Assembly (NCBI RefSeq): GCF_023159225.1
Contig: NC_063177.1
Location: forward strand, 14,346,673 to 14,410,672
Direction: 5' to 3'
DNA length: 64,000 nt
Source: Perognathus longimembris pacificus
Taxonomy: Eukaryota; Chordata; Mammalia; Rodentia; Heteromyidae
Part shown: positions 22,167-33,452 of the stretch, one piece after another
How the letters are laid out: the number at the start of each line of letters is the position of its first letter
Position numbering within the stretch: the stretch's first letter is position 1
Notes under the pieces: model-generated
What the model saw: only the letters and a program-made list of their open reading frames with translations
What the model was told of the DNA's origin: nothing
Database searches by the model: none
Made by a program: the position numbers and the translations under genes

Positions 22167-22483
22167 TGACTCCTGACCCTTTGTATGAGATTTACTTTAT
22201 TCCCCTCTTTGGGAGCTCCAAGGAGTTTCTTTGTCCCTGATACTCAGGATGTTGTGCTTTGATGTGAATCTATTTTCATCCATTGTCTTGGTTTCCAGTG
22301 ACACTTTCAATGTGTAGCCTTGTCCTCTGTCCTGGAACATTTTGAATGAAATGATTGGCAATTCCTCCTTCCATCTTCTCTGTTGAACTTGAGAACTCGG
22401 GTGATACTGGGCTTTCAATATGGATCTTCTGTCCTCTTGCCTTTCTTCTATTTTGTATTCCATTAGCTCATTGTTCTTAGGAT
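22167..22483. other. Unique DNA
   Basis: Nothing recognised. Confidence 0.4.
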
Positions 22484-22680
22484 TCCTCCTTCCCTTCCTC
22501 CCCCTCCCTCCCTCCCTCCTTCTTTCCCTCCCTTCTTCCCTTCCCTCCCTCCCTCCCTCCCTCCCTCCCTCCCTCCCTCCCTCCCTCCCTCCCTCCCTCC
22601 CTCCCTCCCTTCCTTCCTTCCTTCCTTCCTTCCTTCCTTCCTCTCTCTCTCTCTCTCTTTCTCCCTCTCTCTCTCTCCTT
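22484..22680. repeat. Polypyrimidine tract: (CCCT)n, (CTTC)n, (CT)n
   Basis: About 197 bases of pure pyrimidine with three unit types in sequence; it continues the tail of the SINE on its right. Confidence 0.97.
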
Positions 22681-22883
22681 TCTGGTTCTAGGGCTTGAAC
22701 TCAGGGCCTTCCACTGTTCCTTGGCTTTTTGCTCAAGGTTGGTGCTCTACTTCTGCCTTTTTTGTTGGGTGGAGATAAGCATGTCACAGACTTTTTCTGC
22801 CCTGGTGGGCTTCAAACAGGGTCCTCATTTCTCAGCCTCTTGAGTAGCTAGGATTAAAGGTGTGAGGCACCAATGTCCAGCTC
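22681..22883 (-). mobile_element. B1L-Geo SINE
   Basis: Antisense, near full length. Confidence 0.9.
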
Positions 22884-22903
22884 TTCATCTAATCTTTATT
22901 TAT

Positions 22904-23081
22904 TTTTTTGCCAGTCCTGAGGTTGAACTGTCTCTGAGCTCTTTTTGCTCAAGGTTAGTACTCTACCACTTGAACCACAGCCCCACTTCTGCCTTTTTCT
23001 GTTTATGTGGTGCTGAGGAATCGAACCCAGGGCTTTGTGCATGCTAGGCAAGCACTCTACCACTGATCCACATTCCCAGAC
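22904..23081 (-). mobile_element. IDL-Geo SINE, older copy
   Basis: The ID half keeps tgcatgctaggcaagcactctaccactgatcc, an ancestral-looking variant of the A-box region. Confidence 0.9.
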
Positions 23082-23312
23082 AACACTGTCTTCTAATGTA
23101 GGAACCCTCTAGTATACTGAGGGTTAGAACCTCAACATAGGGATTTGGAGAAACACCTCCCAATCTCCCAAATCCCCCAATTCCCACCTGATCCAGTTCT
23201 CATCAACTCATCCAAGTCAGCAGCCATTCTATTGTCCAGTACCCTGGCAAGCTGTTCTGTCATCTCATTTGGACAGAAGAGGAAGGGCCTGATCTTCCTC
23301 CAAAGCATGTTT

Positions 23313-23562
23313 TTCTGTTTGTTTTTGGAGCTGGTACTGAGGCTGAGCTTTCTGGGCCTCATACTCTTACTTGACTTCTTCTACTCGAGGCTGGCACTCT
23401 ACCACTTGAACCACAACTACACTTAGAACAATTCTGTGGTTTACTTGGAGATAAGAGTCTCATGGACTTCCTTGCCCAGGTGGGCTTCGAACCGCCATCC
23501 TCAAATCTCAGCCTCGTGAGTAGCTAGGATTACAGGTGCATGAGCCACAAGCACCTGGCTGA
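23313..23562 (-). mobile_element. B1L-Geo SINE
   Basis: Antisense, with an insertion in the Geo half (gggcctcatactcttacttgac). Confidence 0.88.
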
Positions 23563-23738
23563 GGAATACTGTTTTTGTTTTGTTTTCCCTTGGAAGTAGG
23601 TTCATTGTATGGTGGGCAGTCCCACCCATCTCCTCTGTCCCTCACTTGATGATACCCCACTCCCCATGTGGACTGCCTGTGGACTCTGGCCTTAGGGTGG
23701 CAGGAATGGGGCAGAGGCCACATTAGAGACCCACAACT

Positions 23739-23978
23739 AGGCTAGGAATATGGCCTAGTGGCAAGAGTGCTTGCCTCTTATACATGAAGCTCTCGGTTCG
23801 ATTCCCCAGCACCACATATATAGAAAATGGCCAGAAGTGGTGCTGTGGCTCAAGTAGCAGAGTGCTAGCCTTGAGCAAAAAGGTGTCAGGGACAGTGCTC
23901 AGGCCCTGAGTCCAAGGCCCAGGACTGGAAAAACAAAACAAAACAAAACAAAACAAAACCCCCAAAAACAAAAAAACC
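23739..23978 (+). mobile_element. IDL-Geo SINE
   Basis: Full length with an (AAAAC)n tail; flanks share tagagacccac at about 23725 and 23980. Confidence 0.95.
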
Positions 23979-24110
23979 CTAGAGACCCACATCTCTCAGC
24001 CAGGCCACATGTTACTGCTGGGGAGAATACTGCCTCACCCCCATCCATAATCGTGGGCACTGATGCTTCTGCTTGGGGGGCAGATGCATCTGAGGCAAAG
24101 AGGGGAGAAA

Positions 24111-24330
24111 GCCTGGAGGCTTACACCTGTAATCCCAGCTACCCAGGAAGCTAAGATCTGAGGATCTCAGTTCAAAGCTAGCCTGGGCAGGAAAGTCTCT
24201 GAGACTCTTATCTCCAATTAAACACCCAAATGATGGCAGTGGAGCTGTGGCTCCAGTGGTAGAGACCCAGCCTGGAGCACAAAAGTGCAGAAACAACACT
24301 CAGGCCCTGAGTTCAAGTCCCAGAAGCAGC
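24111..24330 (+). mobile_element. B1L-Geo SINE
   Basis: Full length. Confidence 0.9.
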
Positions 24331-24499
24331 AAGCAAGCAAGGAAGGGAAAAAGCAATCTCTAAGAACAATGCCTGCCTGTCTGCCTGTCTCCTTTTGTAC
24401 CTCCCAAAAGGATCTGGCTCTGCTGTCTCACAGCCAGTAGAAAAGCCACTGGGCTGAGCTGAGAGCTGATTAGAAGAGCTGCAACTTGCATTTCTTTCC

Positions 24500-24502
<3 letters not shown>

Positions 24503-24545
<43 letters not shown>
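24503..24545. repeat. (GT)n microsatellite
   Basis: Abuts an antisense Geo half. Confidence 0.96.
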
Positions 24546-24546
<1 letters not shown>

Positions 24547-24640
24547 TTGAACTCAGGGCCTTGTGCTCTCATCTGGCTTTCTTTTTTTTTTGGCTCAAGG
24601 CTGGCACTTTAACCACACCTCCATTTCCAGTGCAGCTCGT
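24546..24640 (-). mobile_element. Geo half fragment
   Basis: gattgaactcagggccttgtgctctc...ggctcaaggctggcac. Confidence 0.8.
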
Positions 24641-24860
24641 ATTTTGAATTGAGCAGGATTCAGCTGATGACAATACTTTTGGGGCCATTTTTTTTTCTCC
24701 TCCTCACCTCTCTGCTCAATCCTTCTCGCCTGGACTTTGCTCCCCTCAGCTTGTCCCATTTGCAGGACTCCTCCAGTTCTGCTGAGGCTCTCCAGCTCCC
24801 TCCAAGCAATCAAAACCAAAATCCCTGGAGGGGGAGGGGTGTCTGGAACTCTTCATTTAT

Positions 24861-25092
24861 TTAGTGTTGGTCCTGAGGCTTGAACTCAGTGCCTTGCATT
24901 CTCACTCAGCTCTTTCACTCAGAGCTGGGGCTTTACTACTTAAGCCATGGCTCCAGCAGCCTTTTGCTGGTTAATTAGAAGGAAGAGGACTCTCGGCTTT
25001 GTGTCTTTCTGGGGTGATTTTGAGCTGTGACTCTCAGATCTCTCAGCCTCCTCCATAGCTAAGATTTCAGGCTCGAGCCACCTGTGCCCACT
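24861..25092 (-). mobile_element. B1L-Geo SINE, diverged
   Basis: Antisense copy with ctttactacttaagccatggctcc. Confidence 0.85.
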
Positions 25093-25379
25093 CTCCTCCC
25101 CACCTCACTGCCCCTTGGTCCTCCAAGTCCTTGGACCGTCCCCAGCCTCCAAACCCTGCCACTCCATTTCCCCTGATCCAGACCCACCATGGCTGCTTTG
25201 TTGGCATCAGGTCTGATTCTAAATCCCTCTCCTGGCACCAAACCACACACCAGCCCTCTCTTTCCAGCTGCTCTGGGTTTGCCAGTCCAGGAAGACCTCT
25301 CCCTGCTTCAGGCTTCAGCAGCTCCTCCTCCTCCCTTTCTCTGCAGGGCCGTGCTCACTTCTCTTCCTTCTTAATGGAG

Positions 25380-25985
25380 ATGAGACTCATCGAACACAAC
25401 ATTTGCCATTTGAATGCGCACGAGTCAGTGGTTTTAAGACAGTCGCAGTGCTGTGCATCCAGCATTATGGAGGTTTGAGAATGAAAGGAAGCCTGAACCT
25501 CCCCCCCCCTCCCCTTCTTCCCCCGCCCCCACCTCCCAGCTCCTGGCAACTACTAATCCTTTTTCCATCTCTGCATTTGCCTCTTCTGGGCGGTTTGCGT
25601 GAATGGAATAGCGCAATACACGACCTTTTGTGTGTGAATTTTCACTTAGGAAAAAATGCTTTCAAGGTTGCTCCATGTCGCAAGCCGGGATGGGGCTGCA
25701 TGCCTTCTTCCTGCTGAGTGATGTATCCATTGATGGTGCCCTGGCCCCCCACCCCAAGCCGCCAGGATCCGTCATGTCAAACGTTAGTGTGGACAAATGC
25801 TATCCATGCTTATACCCAGGAGTGGAGCTGCTTCATGAGGTAACTGCATTTTGCTTTGTGAACAACCAACGTGAGAGTCCATGCGGCCCCCAATGGACAT
25901 GTCCCCCCTGCAATGCCCCCCTCCCCTGGCAATTCTTATTTTCTAGTTTTTACCATCAGTATCTAGTGGGTGGGAAGTGATATAT
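25380..25985 (-). mobile_element. Old L1 (L1M-type) fragment
   Basis: The plus strand reads the complement of an old L1 ORF2 C-terminus and 3'UTR: cagtcgcagtgctgtgcatcc, tgaatggaatagcgcaatac, ttatacccaggagtggagctgct, tagtgggtgggaagtgatat. It is much more diverged than the L1 at 44253. Confidence 0.65.
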
Positions 25986-26021
25986 TCCTGTGACAGGCAA
26001 TGCTTCCTTCTCCTCCAAAAA

Positions 26022-26455
26022 CTTCAAGGCTCATGCCTGTAATCCTAGCTACTCAAGAGGTTGAGATCTGAGGACTGGTTTGAAGCCAGCCCAGGCATGA
26101 AAGTCTGTGAGATTCTTAAATCTAATTAGCCAACAAACAAATAAACAAAAGCCAGGGAGGGGCAAGGAGTTTGGCCTAATGGTAGAGTGCTTGCCTAGCA
26201 TCCATGAAGCCCTGGGTTTGATTCCTCAGTACCACATACACAGGAAAAGCCCGAAAGGGTGCTGTGGCTCAAGTGGTAGAGTGCTGGCCTTGAGCAAAAA
26301 GAGCTCAAGGACAGTGCCCAGGCCCTGAGTTCAAGCCCCAGGACTGGCAAAAAAAAAAAAAATCCAGGGAAGTGGAGTTGTGGCTCAAGAAGATAGCAAT
26401 AGCCTTGAGCAAAAAAGCTAAAGGACAGCCACCTAGGCTCTGAGTTCAACCAACA
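26022..26455 (+). mobile_element. B1L-Geo SINE, split by IDL-Geo
   Basis: Head at 26022-26155 and Geo half at 26363-26455, running into (AC)n. Confidence 0.88.
26157..26362 (+). mobile_element. IDL-Geo SINE nested in a B1L-Geo linker
   Basis: Flanks aaagccagggagg and aaatccagggaag are a slightly diverged duplication. The ID half is the older tagcatccatgaag type. Confidence 0.88.

Positions 26456-26499
<44 letters not shown>
26456..26499. repeat. (AC)n microsatellite
   Basis: Follows the Geo 3' end. Confidence 0.97.
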
Positions 26500-26500
<1 letters not shown>

Positions 26501-26619
26501 CATTGTTGGACCAAATACCTTCTGATTCTTGGCTTGAAGTCTTTTTCTACACAGTCCAGTGGAGATGCTGCCCTACCCTGCCCCACTGTGTCTTGGTTGG
26601 GGGTCAAACAAACAGATGT

Positions 26620-26900
26620 AGCATTTATGGACCATCTGCTATTGGTAGCTGTGGTGCCAAGGGACCTGCACTCAGCAGCCAGCACAGCAGACAAAGTCCC
26701 TGACAAGAGAAGTTCATGGTCAGGATAGAGTGTTGGGGAGGAACGAAGGGCCAGGTGAATCATCACATCCCTGGCTGTGTCTGTCAGTGGCGGCTTTAGC
26801 CCTGGGTGGTCAGAGAGGGCTGCACAGAGAGGTGGCATCTGAGCTGAAACCTGACAGTGAGAAGATTCCAGGCATGGCAGGTGTTGGAGCAAGAACCTAC
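26620..26900 (+). mobile_element. Ancient mammalian repeat fragment
   Basis: gtggtcagagagggctgcacagagaggtggcatctgagctgaaacctg matches the usual middle of this old repeat family. Confidence 0.5.
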
Positions 26901-27287
26901 CAGCTGGACTGCAGCATGGACTTGTCCCTTACCCTCATATTCCACCCTCAGTTATCACCTCTCAAATGAGCCAGGGAGACCCAGGCAGAGGGACCTTGTG
27001 GAAAATGGCTGCTATACTCTATCCCAAGGGCAATGACGGGCAGCTGAGCCTGCAGGAGACAGGTGTCATCTCTTTTTCATCCTGAGGGGATTCATTCTAA
27101 GGGGAAAGGAGGTAGGCAAGCTCTTCCTGGAAGCAGGTAAAAGAGCAGACCGTGGATATTACAAGGAGATAGGAGGAAGCACTTTGAAATGAACACCGTG
27201 AGTGAGCTCCCCATCCTGGGAAGTATCTGAGCCCAGGCTTAATGATCTCTAAGTAGGATACTGCAAAGGAGACTGGGTGTTGTTATT
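26901..27287. other. Unique DNA
   Basis: Nothing recognised. Confidence 0.4.
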
Positions 27288-27299
27288 AAAAGATACCCC

Positions 27300-27500
27300 C
27301 GAGCTGGGGATATGGCCTAGTGGCAAGAGCGCTTGCCTCATATACTTGAAGCCCTGGGTTCGATTCCCCAGCACCACATATACGGAAAATGGCCAGAAGT
27401 GGCGCTGTGGCTCAAGTGGCAGAGTGCTAGCCTTGAGCTAAACGAAGCCAGGGACAGTGCTCACGCCCTGAGTCCAAGGCCCAGGACTGGCAAAAAAAAG
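27300..27500 (+). mobile_element. IDL-Geo SINE
   Basis: Full length, duplication aaaagataccccc on both sides (27288-27300 and about 27496-27508). Confidence 0.96.
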
Positions 27501-27763
27501 ATACCCCCTACCCCCACCTGGGCTATTAGAAGCACCCAGGCAGGATCAGCTCTCTGAGCTGTGATATTAGGGCCTCTCTTCAGTCGCTGTTAGGAATTCA
27601 AAGAAAAGAATTCTGGCTTTGGCCTTGAATTTCTTGGGCACTTGGCAACCATTTCCCATCAGTAAGTGGTGATTCCTATAGTCATCCTGTCCTCCACCAG
27701 GTGGCACTGTTTGCCTGGTGTTGGCTGACTCCCACGCCTTTAAAGGGTGGATTGAGGAACATG

Positions 27764-27805
<42 letters not shown>

Positions 27806-27852
27806 CAAGCAAGAGCATAAGGTCTTGAGTTCAAGCCTCACTATTGGCACCC
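27764..27852 (+). repeat. (GT)n plus short Geo fragment
   Basis: GT to 27804, then aagagcataaggtcttgagttcaagcctc...ggcacc. Confidence 0.8.
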
Positions 27853-27940
27853 ACCCACATATATACTCTCTCAAAGGTGTTTACTGTAGAATGGGAAGGT
27901 GTAAGAGCTAGTAGGAATTGGCATGGATTTCCTAGGACTT

Positions 27941-28023
27941 TTCTTCCTTCCTTCCTTCCTTCCTTCCTTCCTTCCTTCCTTCCTTCCTTCCTTCCTTCCT
28001 TCCTTCCTTCCTTCCTTCCTTCC

Positions 28024-28068
<45 letters not shown>
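27941..28068. repeat. (TTCC)n then (TC)n tract
   Basis: TTCC to 28027 and TC to 28068; polypyrimidine, from the tail of an antisense IDL-Geo. Confidence 0.97.
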
Positions 28069-28074
<6 letters not shown>

Positions 28075-28077
28075 CCT

Positions 28078-28265
28078 TCTGTCCTGGGGCTTGAACTCAG
28101 GGCCTGATAACTGTTCCTGGCTTCTTTAGCTGAAGGCTAGCACTGTACCTCTATAGCCACAGCACCACTTCTGGCTTTTTCTGTTTATGTGGTAATGAGA
28201 AGTTGAGCCCAGGGCTTCATGCATGCTAGGCAAGCACTCTACCACTAAGCCACATTCCCAGCCTC
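28078..28265 (-). mobile_element. IDL-Geo SINE, older copy
   Basis: Its 3' tail (left) has become the (TTCC)n/(TC)n tract at 27941-28068. Confidence 0.9.
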
Positions 28266-28329
28266 CCTAGGAATTTCCTTTTTCTAAGCATATACTTAAG
28301 TCTACATTTAATTTTATTTATTGTTATTT

Positions 28330-28573
28330 CTTGCAGACCTGGGGTCTCATATGTGCTGGCAAGTTCTCTACTACTGAGCTACCCTCTCACCAAAAAAAAA
28401 AGGAACAAATATTTGTTGTTTTGTTTGTTTATTTTTTAACTCCTGTACTGATTTTCCTGCCTCTTTCTCCTGAGTAGCTGGGACTACGGATTCACACTAC
28501 CATGCCTGGCTTTTACATAAAAATTATCGCTTTTGAGGCAAGCACTCTAGCACTAGGCCATATTCCCAGCCTA
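28330..28573 (-). mobile_element. Old ID and B1 fragments
   Basis: Antisense ID (28330-28391), B1 tail (28440-28512) and an IDL piece aggcaagcactctagcactaggccat (28533-28573). Confidence 0.6.
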
Positions 28574-28617
28574 AGTTATCGCTTTTGAAAATGACCAAGT
28601 ATTGATCCTTTTATGTT

Positions 28618-29083
28618 TTCCTTTGTCAGTATTGTGGCTTGGACAGTGGTTGAGCTCTCTAGCTCAGCTTCTTTCTCAGTGCTGGCACTGTACCACTTGG
28701 GCCAAACCTCCAGTCCAGCACTGCTGCCTATTTGGAGATGGACTCTCACAGGTTTTTCTTCTTGGATTGCCTTCAATTATTTTTCCCCCAGAGGCTTGAA
28801 CTCAGTGCATGGGTGCTGTCTCTGAGCTTTTTTGCTCAAAGCTAGTGCTCTAACACTTGAGTCATAGCTCTACTTCTGGCATATTTGGTGGTTAATTAGA
28901 GATAAGAGTCTCATGGACTTTCTTGCCAAAGCTGGCTTTGAACTGTTATCCTCAGATTTCAGCCTCCTGAGTAGCTAGGATTGCAGGTGTGAGCCGCTGG
29001 TGCCTGGCTTGGCTTCAAATCTTGACCCTCTGATCTCAACAAAAGTAGCTAGGATGACAAGCAAGAACCATGGGCTCCTGGCT
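28618..29083 (-). mobile_element. B1L-Geo SINE, split by another B1L-Geo
   Basis: The outer copy is at 28618-28785 and 29011-29083; the break falls in the head. Confidence 0.8.
28786..29010 (-). mobile_element. B1L-Geo SINE nested in an older copy
   Basis: Complete inner copy, gaggcttgaactcag to ctggtgcctggct, same strand as the host. Confidence 0.9.
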
Positions 29084-29093
29084 CCATCCATTC

Positions 29094-29440
29094 CTTTTTT
29101 TTATTATTATCTTTACTTATAGAAGGGGTTATACCTACGTTTTTGAGGTTATGTTGCAGTACCCCCTTAGAGCATGGGCTATAAGACCAAAGATCCTGAA
29201 GAAAACTATGTTAGAAGATTCTGGTTTTTTGTTTATTGTTTTTTGTTTTTGCCAGTCCTGGGCCTTGGACTCAGGGCCTGAGCACTGTCCCTGGCTTCTT
29301 TTTGCTCAAGGCTAGCACTCTGCCACTTGAGCCACAGCGCCACTTCTGGCTGTTTTCTATATATGTGGTGCTGGGGAATCGAACCCAGGGCTTCATGTAT
29401 ACAAGGCAAGCGCTCTTGCCACTAGGCCATATTCCCAGCC
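29094..29440 (-). mobile_element. IDL-Geo joined to an L1 3' end (probable chimeric retrocopy)
   Basis: On the minus strand the unit starts with a complete IDL-Geo at 29440 and continues past its A-rich tail (about 29220-29255) into about 125 bases of non-SINE DNA. That DNA ends ataaccccttctataag...ataataataaa plus an A-run, resembling the L1 3' ends elsewhere in this window. A single 12-bp duplication ctccatccattc (29082-29093 and 29441-29452) bounds the whole, which argues for one insertion event. Confidence 0.65.
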
Positions 29441-29632
29441 CTCCATCCATTCTTTAGTCATTTGCACATTCACTGTGGGGGCCCTGCTAACCCAGTGAAC
29501 ATCAAGGGCTGAAAATCCTGCCCTGTCTAACACAGAGCATATATTCTAGGTGGAAATGACTTTCACCGAATATGTGAGTAATACACATGACAGCTTTGTT
29601 AAAACAGGCCAGAGGTTAAAAGTGTGTTTGTC

Positions 29633-29715
29633 GGGCTGGGGATTTGACTCAGTGGTACAGTACTTGCCTAGCGTGCAAGGCACTGGGATGTTTCCAAGCA
29701 CTGCAAACCAACAAG
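29633..29715 (+). mobile_element. ID-like SINE
   Basis: gggctggggatttgactcagtggtacagtacttgcctagcgtgc is close to the classic rodent ID head, without Geo. Confidence 0.8.
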
Positions 29716-29719
29716 CTAT

Positions 29720-29900
29720 CACAAGCAACAGAAATGTATCCTCTGGTTCTGGAGGCCAAAGGCGGGGAATCAGTAGCACTGGGCAGAAATCAAGGTGTCT
29801 GGGGCCTTGCCCACCGGTGGCTGCACAGGAGAAGCTGCCCCAATCATCCAGTTTCTGCTGGCCACAGCCCTCCTTGGTTCCTGGCCATGTGGCATGCACT
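29720..29900 (-). mobile_element. Ancient LTR-like fragment
   Basis: ctctggttctggaggccaaagg...agaaatcaaggtgtctggg...ttccttggttcctggcc is the antisense of the same old family as 17335-18425. Confidence 0.5.
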
Positions 29901-30085
29901 CCTAGGCCAGCATCCCTATAGCCCCTGCCTTCCTCTTGAAAGGATGTAGGCAACTGTAGGTGCCTAGCCCCAGAGGCTGGGATAATTGCTGAATCTCAGA
30001 ATCCTTAATCACCCAAGATGGAATCACCACCTAAAAGAAACTTCTCAGGTTCCAGGATTAGTATATGGATTTTTTTCCCTCTTCC

Positions 30086-30184
30086 GTGTGCTGAGGTAGA
30101 AGCCAAGCCGTTCACCTGATCAACAAGCATTCTACTCCTGAGCCACATCCTCACCTAGCACATGGACTGTGTGTGTGTGTGTGT
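30086..30184 (-). mobile_element. ID-like relic and short (GT)n
   Basis: cattctactcctgagccacatcctcacc, then GT at 30168-30184. Confidence 0.5.
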
Positions 30185-30189
30185 ACACG

Positions 30190-30560
30190 CACATTGGTAC
30201 TAAGGCTTGAACTCAGAGCCTCTTACTCTCTTTTCTTTCTTCCTTCTTTCCTTCCTTCCCTCCTTCCCTCTCTCCCTCCTTCCCTCCCTCCCTGACCCTC
30301 TCTCTTTCAACCCAGAACCCGATGCTTTCACTTATTGGTTAGTGTTCTACCAATTGAGCCATGCTTCCAATCCAGAGCCTCTCACTCTCACTTGGCATTT
30401 TTGCCCTACTTCTTGAGTCAAACCTCCACTTTCGGCCCTTTGCTGGTTAATTGGAGATAAGAGACTCTCGGATTTGTCTGTCCCCGGCTGGCTTTCAACT
30501 CTGATCCTCAGCTCTCAGCCTCCTGAGTAGCTAGGATTGCAGGTGTGAGCCACTGCTGCC
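30190..30560 (-). mobile_element. B1L-Geo SINE with inserted SINE piece
   Basis: An internal insertion (CT-rich tail plus ID-like piece) is flanked by cagagcctcttactctc (about 30216) and cagagcctctcactctc (about 30375), a one-mismatch duplication. Confidence 0.8.
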
Positions 30561-30569
30561 CTACTACAT

Positions 30570-30800
30570 GGACATCACTTTTAAATGTTATTATAAAGGT
30601 GATGTACAGAGGGGTTACAGTTACATAAGTCAGGTAGTGAGTACTTTTTGGGGGACAATGTCACCCCTTCTTTTGCTCTCTCCTAGTTTTTCCCTCTTGT
30701 CCCTATCCACAAGTTACACAGTTCATTTTCAACAGTGTCTAGTGAGTACACTGCTGCCTTTGTTCACTCTTTGTCTCCTCCATTTCTGTGTACATGGATG
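30570..30800 (-). mobile_element. L1 3'-end fragment
   Basis: Same 3' end as at 10150; it begins where the antisense SINE to its left ends. Confidence 0.75.
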
Positions 30801-31262
30801 CCTTTTGAGAATCATTTTTTCTGAGAGTGTCCAAGGTGAGACATGCAGGAAGATGGAGGCCGGAGGCCTGCAAGAGCTGATGGATGGCTGAGCAGGCCCC
30901 AGCCCAGTGTCTGACACATAATGGTGATCACAGATGACAGTTTATTGCTCAATCAATAAAGTACAGGCTGCTGATGGATCTCTGAACATAAACACGTGCT
31001 GGGACTGGCGATGCCATACTGACTAACATCCCCAACAGCAAGGAATGCACAGCACAGCAAGGACTTGGTGCTGCTTATGTTTTTCTGACCAGAGCCAAGC
31101 ATCTGATTGATTGGAGTCCTCCATTTCTCCTCCCACCCCCCCACCCCCTGAAAATATTGCTGCTTTCTGGTGGCTGCTCCCCACTGCCAAGGCCTCCCTA
31201 ATCTTGCACAGTGAGTCAGGTGACCCCAGCAGGCATGCTGTGACAGGATAAGAATGCCTGAG
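30801..31262. other. Unique DNA
   Basis: Nothing recognised. Confidence 0.4.
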
Positions 31263-31556
31263 AAGCCTGGAGCCAGTGGCTCACATCTGTAAGCCAAGCA
31301 ATTCAAGAGGCTGAGAGCTTAGGATCTAGAGTTGAAGTCAGCCTGGGTAGAAGAGTCTTTGAGATTCCTATCTCCAATTAACCAGCAAAAAGCTGGAAGT
31401 GGAGGTATGGCTCAAATGATAGAGCCACTAGCCTTGAGTGGGGAAAAAAATAGCACGAGAGAGGGTGAGTTTCTGAGTTTATGCTTCAGTACCAGCACTA
31501 GAATGAAAGAAAGAACAGAAAAGGAAGGAAGGAAGAGAGAGAGAAAGAGAGAGGAG
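31263..31556 (+). mobile_element. B1L-Geo SINE with GA-rich tail
   Basis: Full length to about 31500, then (GAAA/GGAA)n. Confidence 0.88.
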
Positions 31557-31746
31557 GGGCTGGGGAATGTGGCTTACTGGTAGAGTGCTTGCCTAGCATG
31601 CATGAAGTTCTGGGTTCAATTTCACAGTAACACATACTCAGAAAAAGTCATAAGTGGCGCTGTGGCTCAAGTGGCAGAGTGCTAGCCTTGAGCAAAAAGC
31701 TCAGAGACAACACTTAGGCCCTGAATTCAAGCCCCAGGACTGGCAG
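31557..31746 (+). mobile_element. IDL-Geo SINE, older copy
   Basis: Lies between GA-rich tracts; tagcatgcatgaagttctgggtt variant in the ID half. Confidence 0.9.
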
Positions 31747-31755
31747 AAATGGTAG

Positions 31756-31756
<1 letters not shown>

Positions 31757-31797
<41 letters not shown>
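31757..31797. repeat. (GA)n microsatellite
   Basis: Follows the IDL-Geo at 31557. Confidence 0.95.
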
Positions 31798-31799
<2 letters not shown>

Positions 31800-31998
31800 G
31801 CTGGCAGGGACAGGATGTGGGGTGGTGCTGGAGATGAACAGCTCAGCAGCCAGAGTGCCAGGCCAGCCCATGACCCATGTCTTCCTGCAGACCAACTCCC
31901 AGCCTGCGGACCAGCTCCTGTTTGCCAATGTCACATGCTTGGGCCTGCCGCTTTGCCTTATCTATGGTTTTCTGAGTTCTCAAAAAAGCCAAAATGTG

Positions 31999-32212
31999 GG
32001 GCTGGGAATATGGTCTAGTGGCAAGAGAGCTTGTCTCGTATACAGGAAGCCCTGGGTTCAATTCCCCAGCACCACATTTATATAAAATGGCCAGAAGTGG
32101 CGCTGTGGCTCAAGTGACAGAGTGCTAACCTTGAGCAAAAAGGAAGCCAGGGACAGTTCTCAAGCCCTGAGTCCATGGCCCAGGACTGGCAAAAAAAAAA
32201 AAAAAAAAAAGC
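31999..32212 (+). mobile_element. IDL-Geo SINE
   Basis: Flanks aaaaaagccaaaatg and aaaaaagccaagatg are a one-mismatch duplication. Confidence 0.95.
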
Positions 32213-33452
32213 CAAGATGTATTGGCCATAATGGGAAGATGTAACAGGCACTTTTCTCTCACGGCAGCCTCTCTCCTACTCCAGGCATCTGCGATTTTGA
32301 AATGAAGAAAGGGATGTGTGAAGAGCATAACTTCCTTACTCATCAACACCAGGCAGGATGTATGCAGAGTTGGGAGTGAGCCCTGAGCCTACCTGGATCC
32401 AGGGCTCACCTGTAGCCCAGCCCCTCCATCCCACCTGTGCACCTGCAGCTCTTTCCGGCTGGCCAGGGGAAGAGCAGATTCAAGCACCCCAGGCCCCAGT
32501 GGGTGGCTGATGGCTGTGCTCCACACTGCCCCCTCCTGGCCCCTGTGTAGATTCCCTCCAAATTGCTTCCCTTCAGTGTCTTGTTTCCTGATGCTTGGGG
32601 GCATGGGTTGCTGGGGCAAATTGATCACTGCCCTGGCATTCTCCTCTCAGAGCCTGTTCCTGGAGATTCCACTGTGCCCTGTCATGAGGCAGGCACTGTG
32701 CTGGGCGCTCCCATATATGTTGGTTGTTCACTTAATCATCCGTGAGCCCTGAAGAGGAGGGTTTCTTTCCTTTGTTTCACAGGAGGAAACAATTTGAGTT
32801 CCTACCTGGACTTCGGTCACACTGTATAATGTACAGCTTGTGCACCCCCCCCCCCATTTGCTGATGGTCCTTGGATTGGTTTTCCCAGAACGTGTCCAGA
32901 ACGCACAGCTCAGAGGCTGTTTTCCAGCCTTGCGAGTGCTATCTGTGCAAGGCTGTAGAGTAAACTGACTGAGCTTCGCCACCCCTGAGGGCTGGGCCTT
33001 CCTGTCCTGTCCTGTCCAGAGCTGTCCTAGGGCTCTGAGTGGGGTGGGACCTGGAAGCCCATAGTCCTCTTTCTTCCTAGCAATGGCTCCTCTTGCCAGG
33101 TGCTGGGAGCCAAGGGCAGCCCAGGTGACACGGGATGAGTTCTGAGGCTCCCGCAGCACCGGCAGCTCTCTCAGCCACTGTAAGCCTGCTGAGACCCACT
33201 CTGCCATCCCTGGACACCATGTCCACTGCTCATCACCTACAGCCCATTAGCTCTGTTGCTTGTGAGATTGGAAACGGCTGTTCTGCAGGCTACCTCCTGC
33301 CTGCTGGGCCTCTTGGGGGCAGAGTTGTGAGAGCAATTCCCAAGAGACCCCAGTCCTGTGCCACCCTGCCCAAGGTGCCCTAGGGGATGCTGGCAGTCAG
33401 CACTTACCTAGGGGTGATAGCAGGACCACAGAGAAGAGAAAGAAAACACCAT
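32213..33452. other. Longest nearly SINE-free stretch of the intergenic region
   Basis: Holds one MIR-like relic (32688-32800, aggcaggcactgtgctgggcgctc). The rest is unique. No exon evident, but absence of young SINEs is notable against the local density. Confidence 0.4.

Noticed and set aside
22484..22680. CCCT array as satellite or telomere-like DNA
   Set aside because: Unit type changes along the tract and it is attached to a SINE tail, so it is a local microsatellite.
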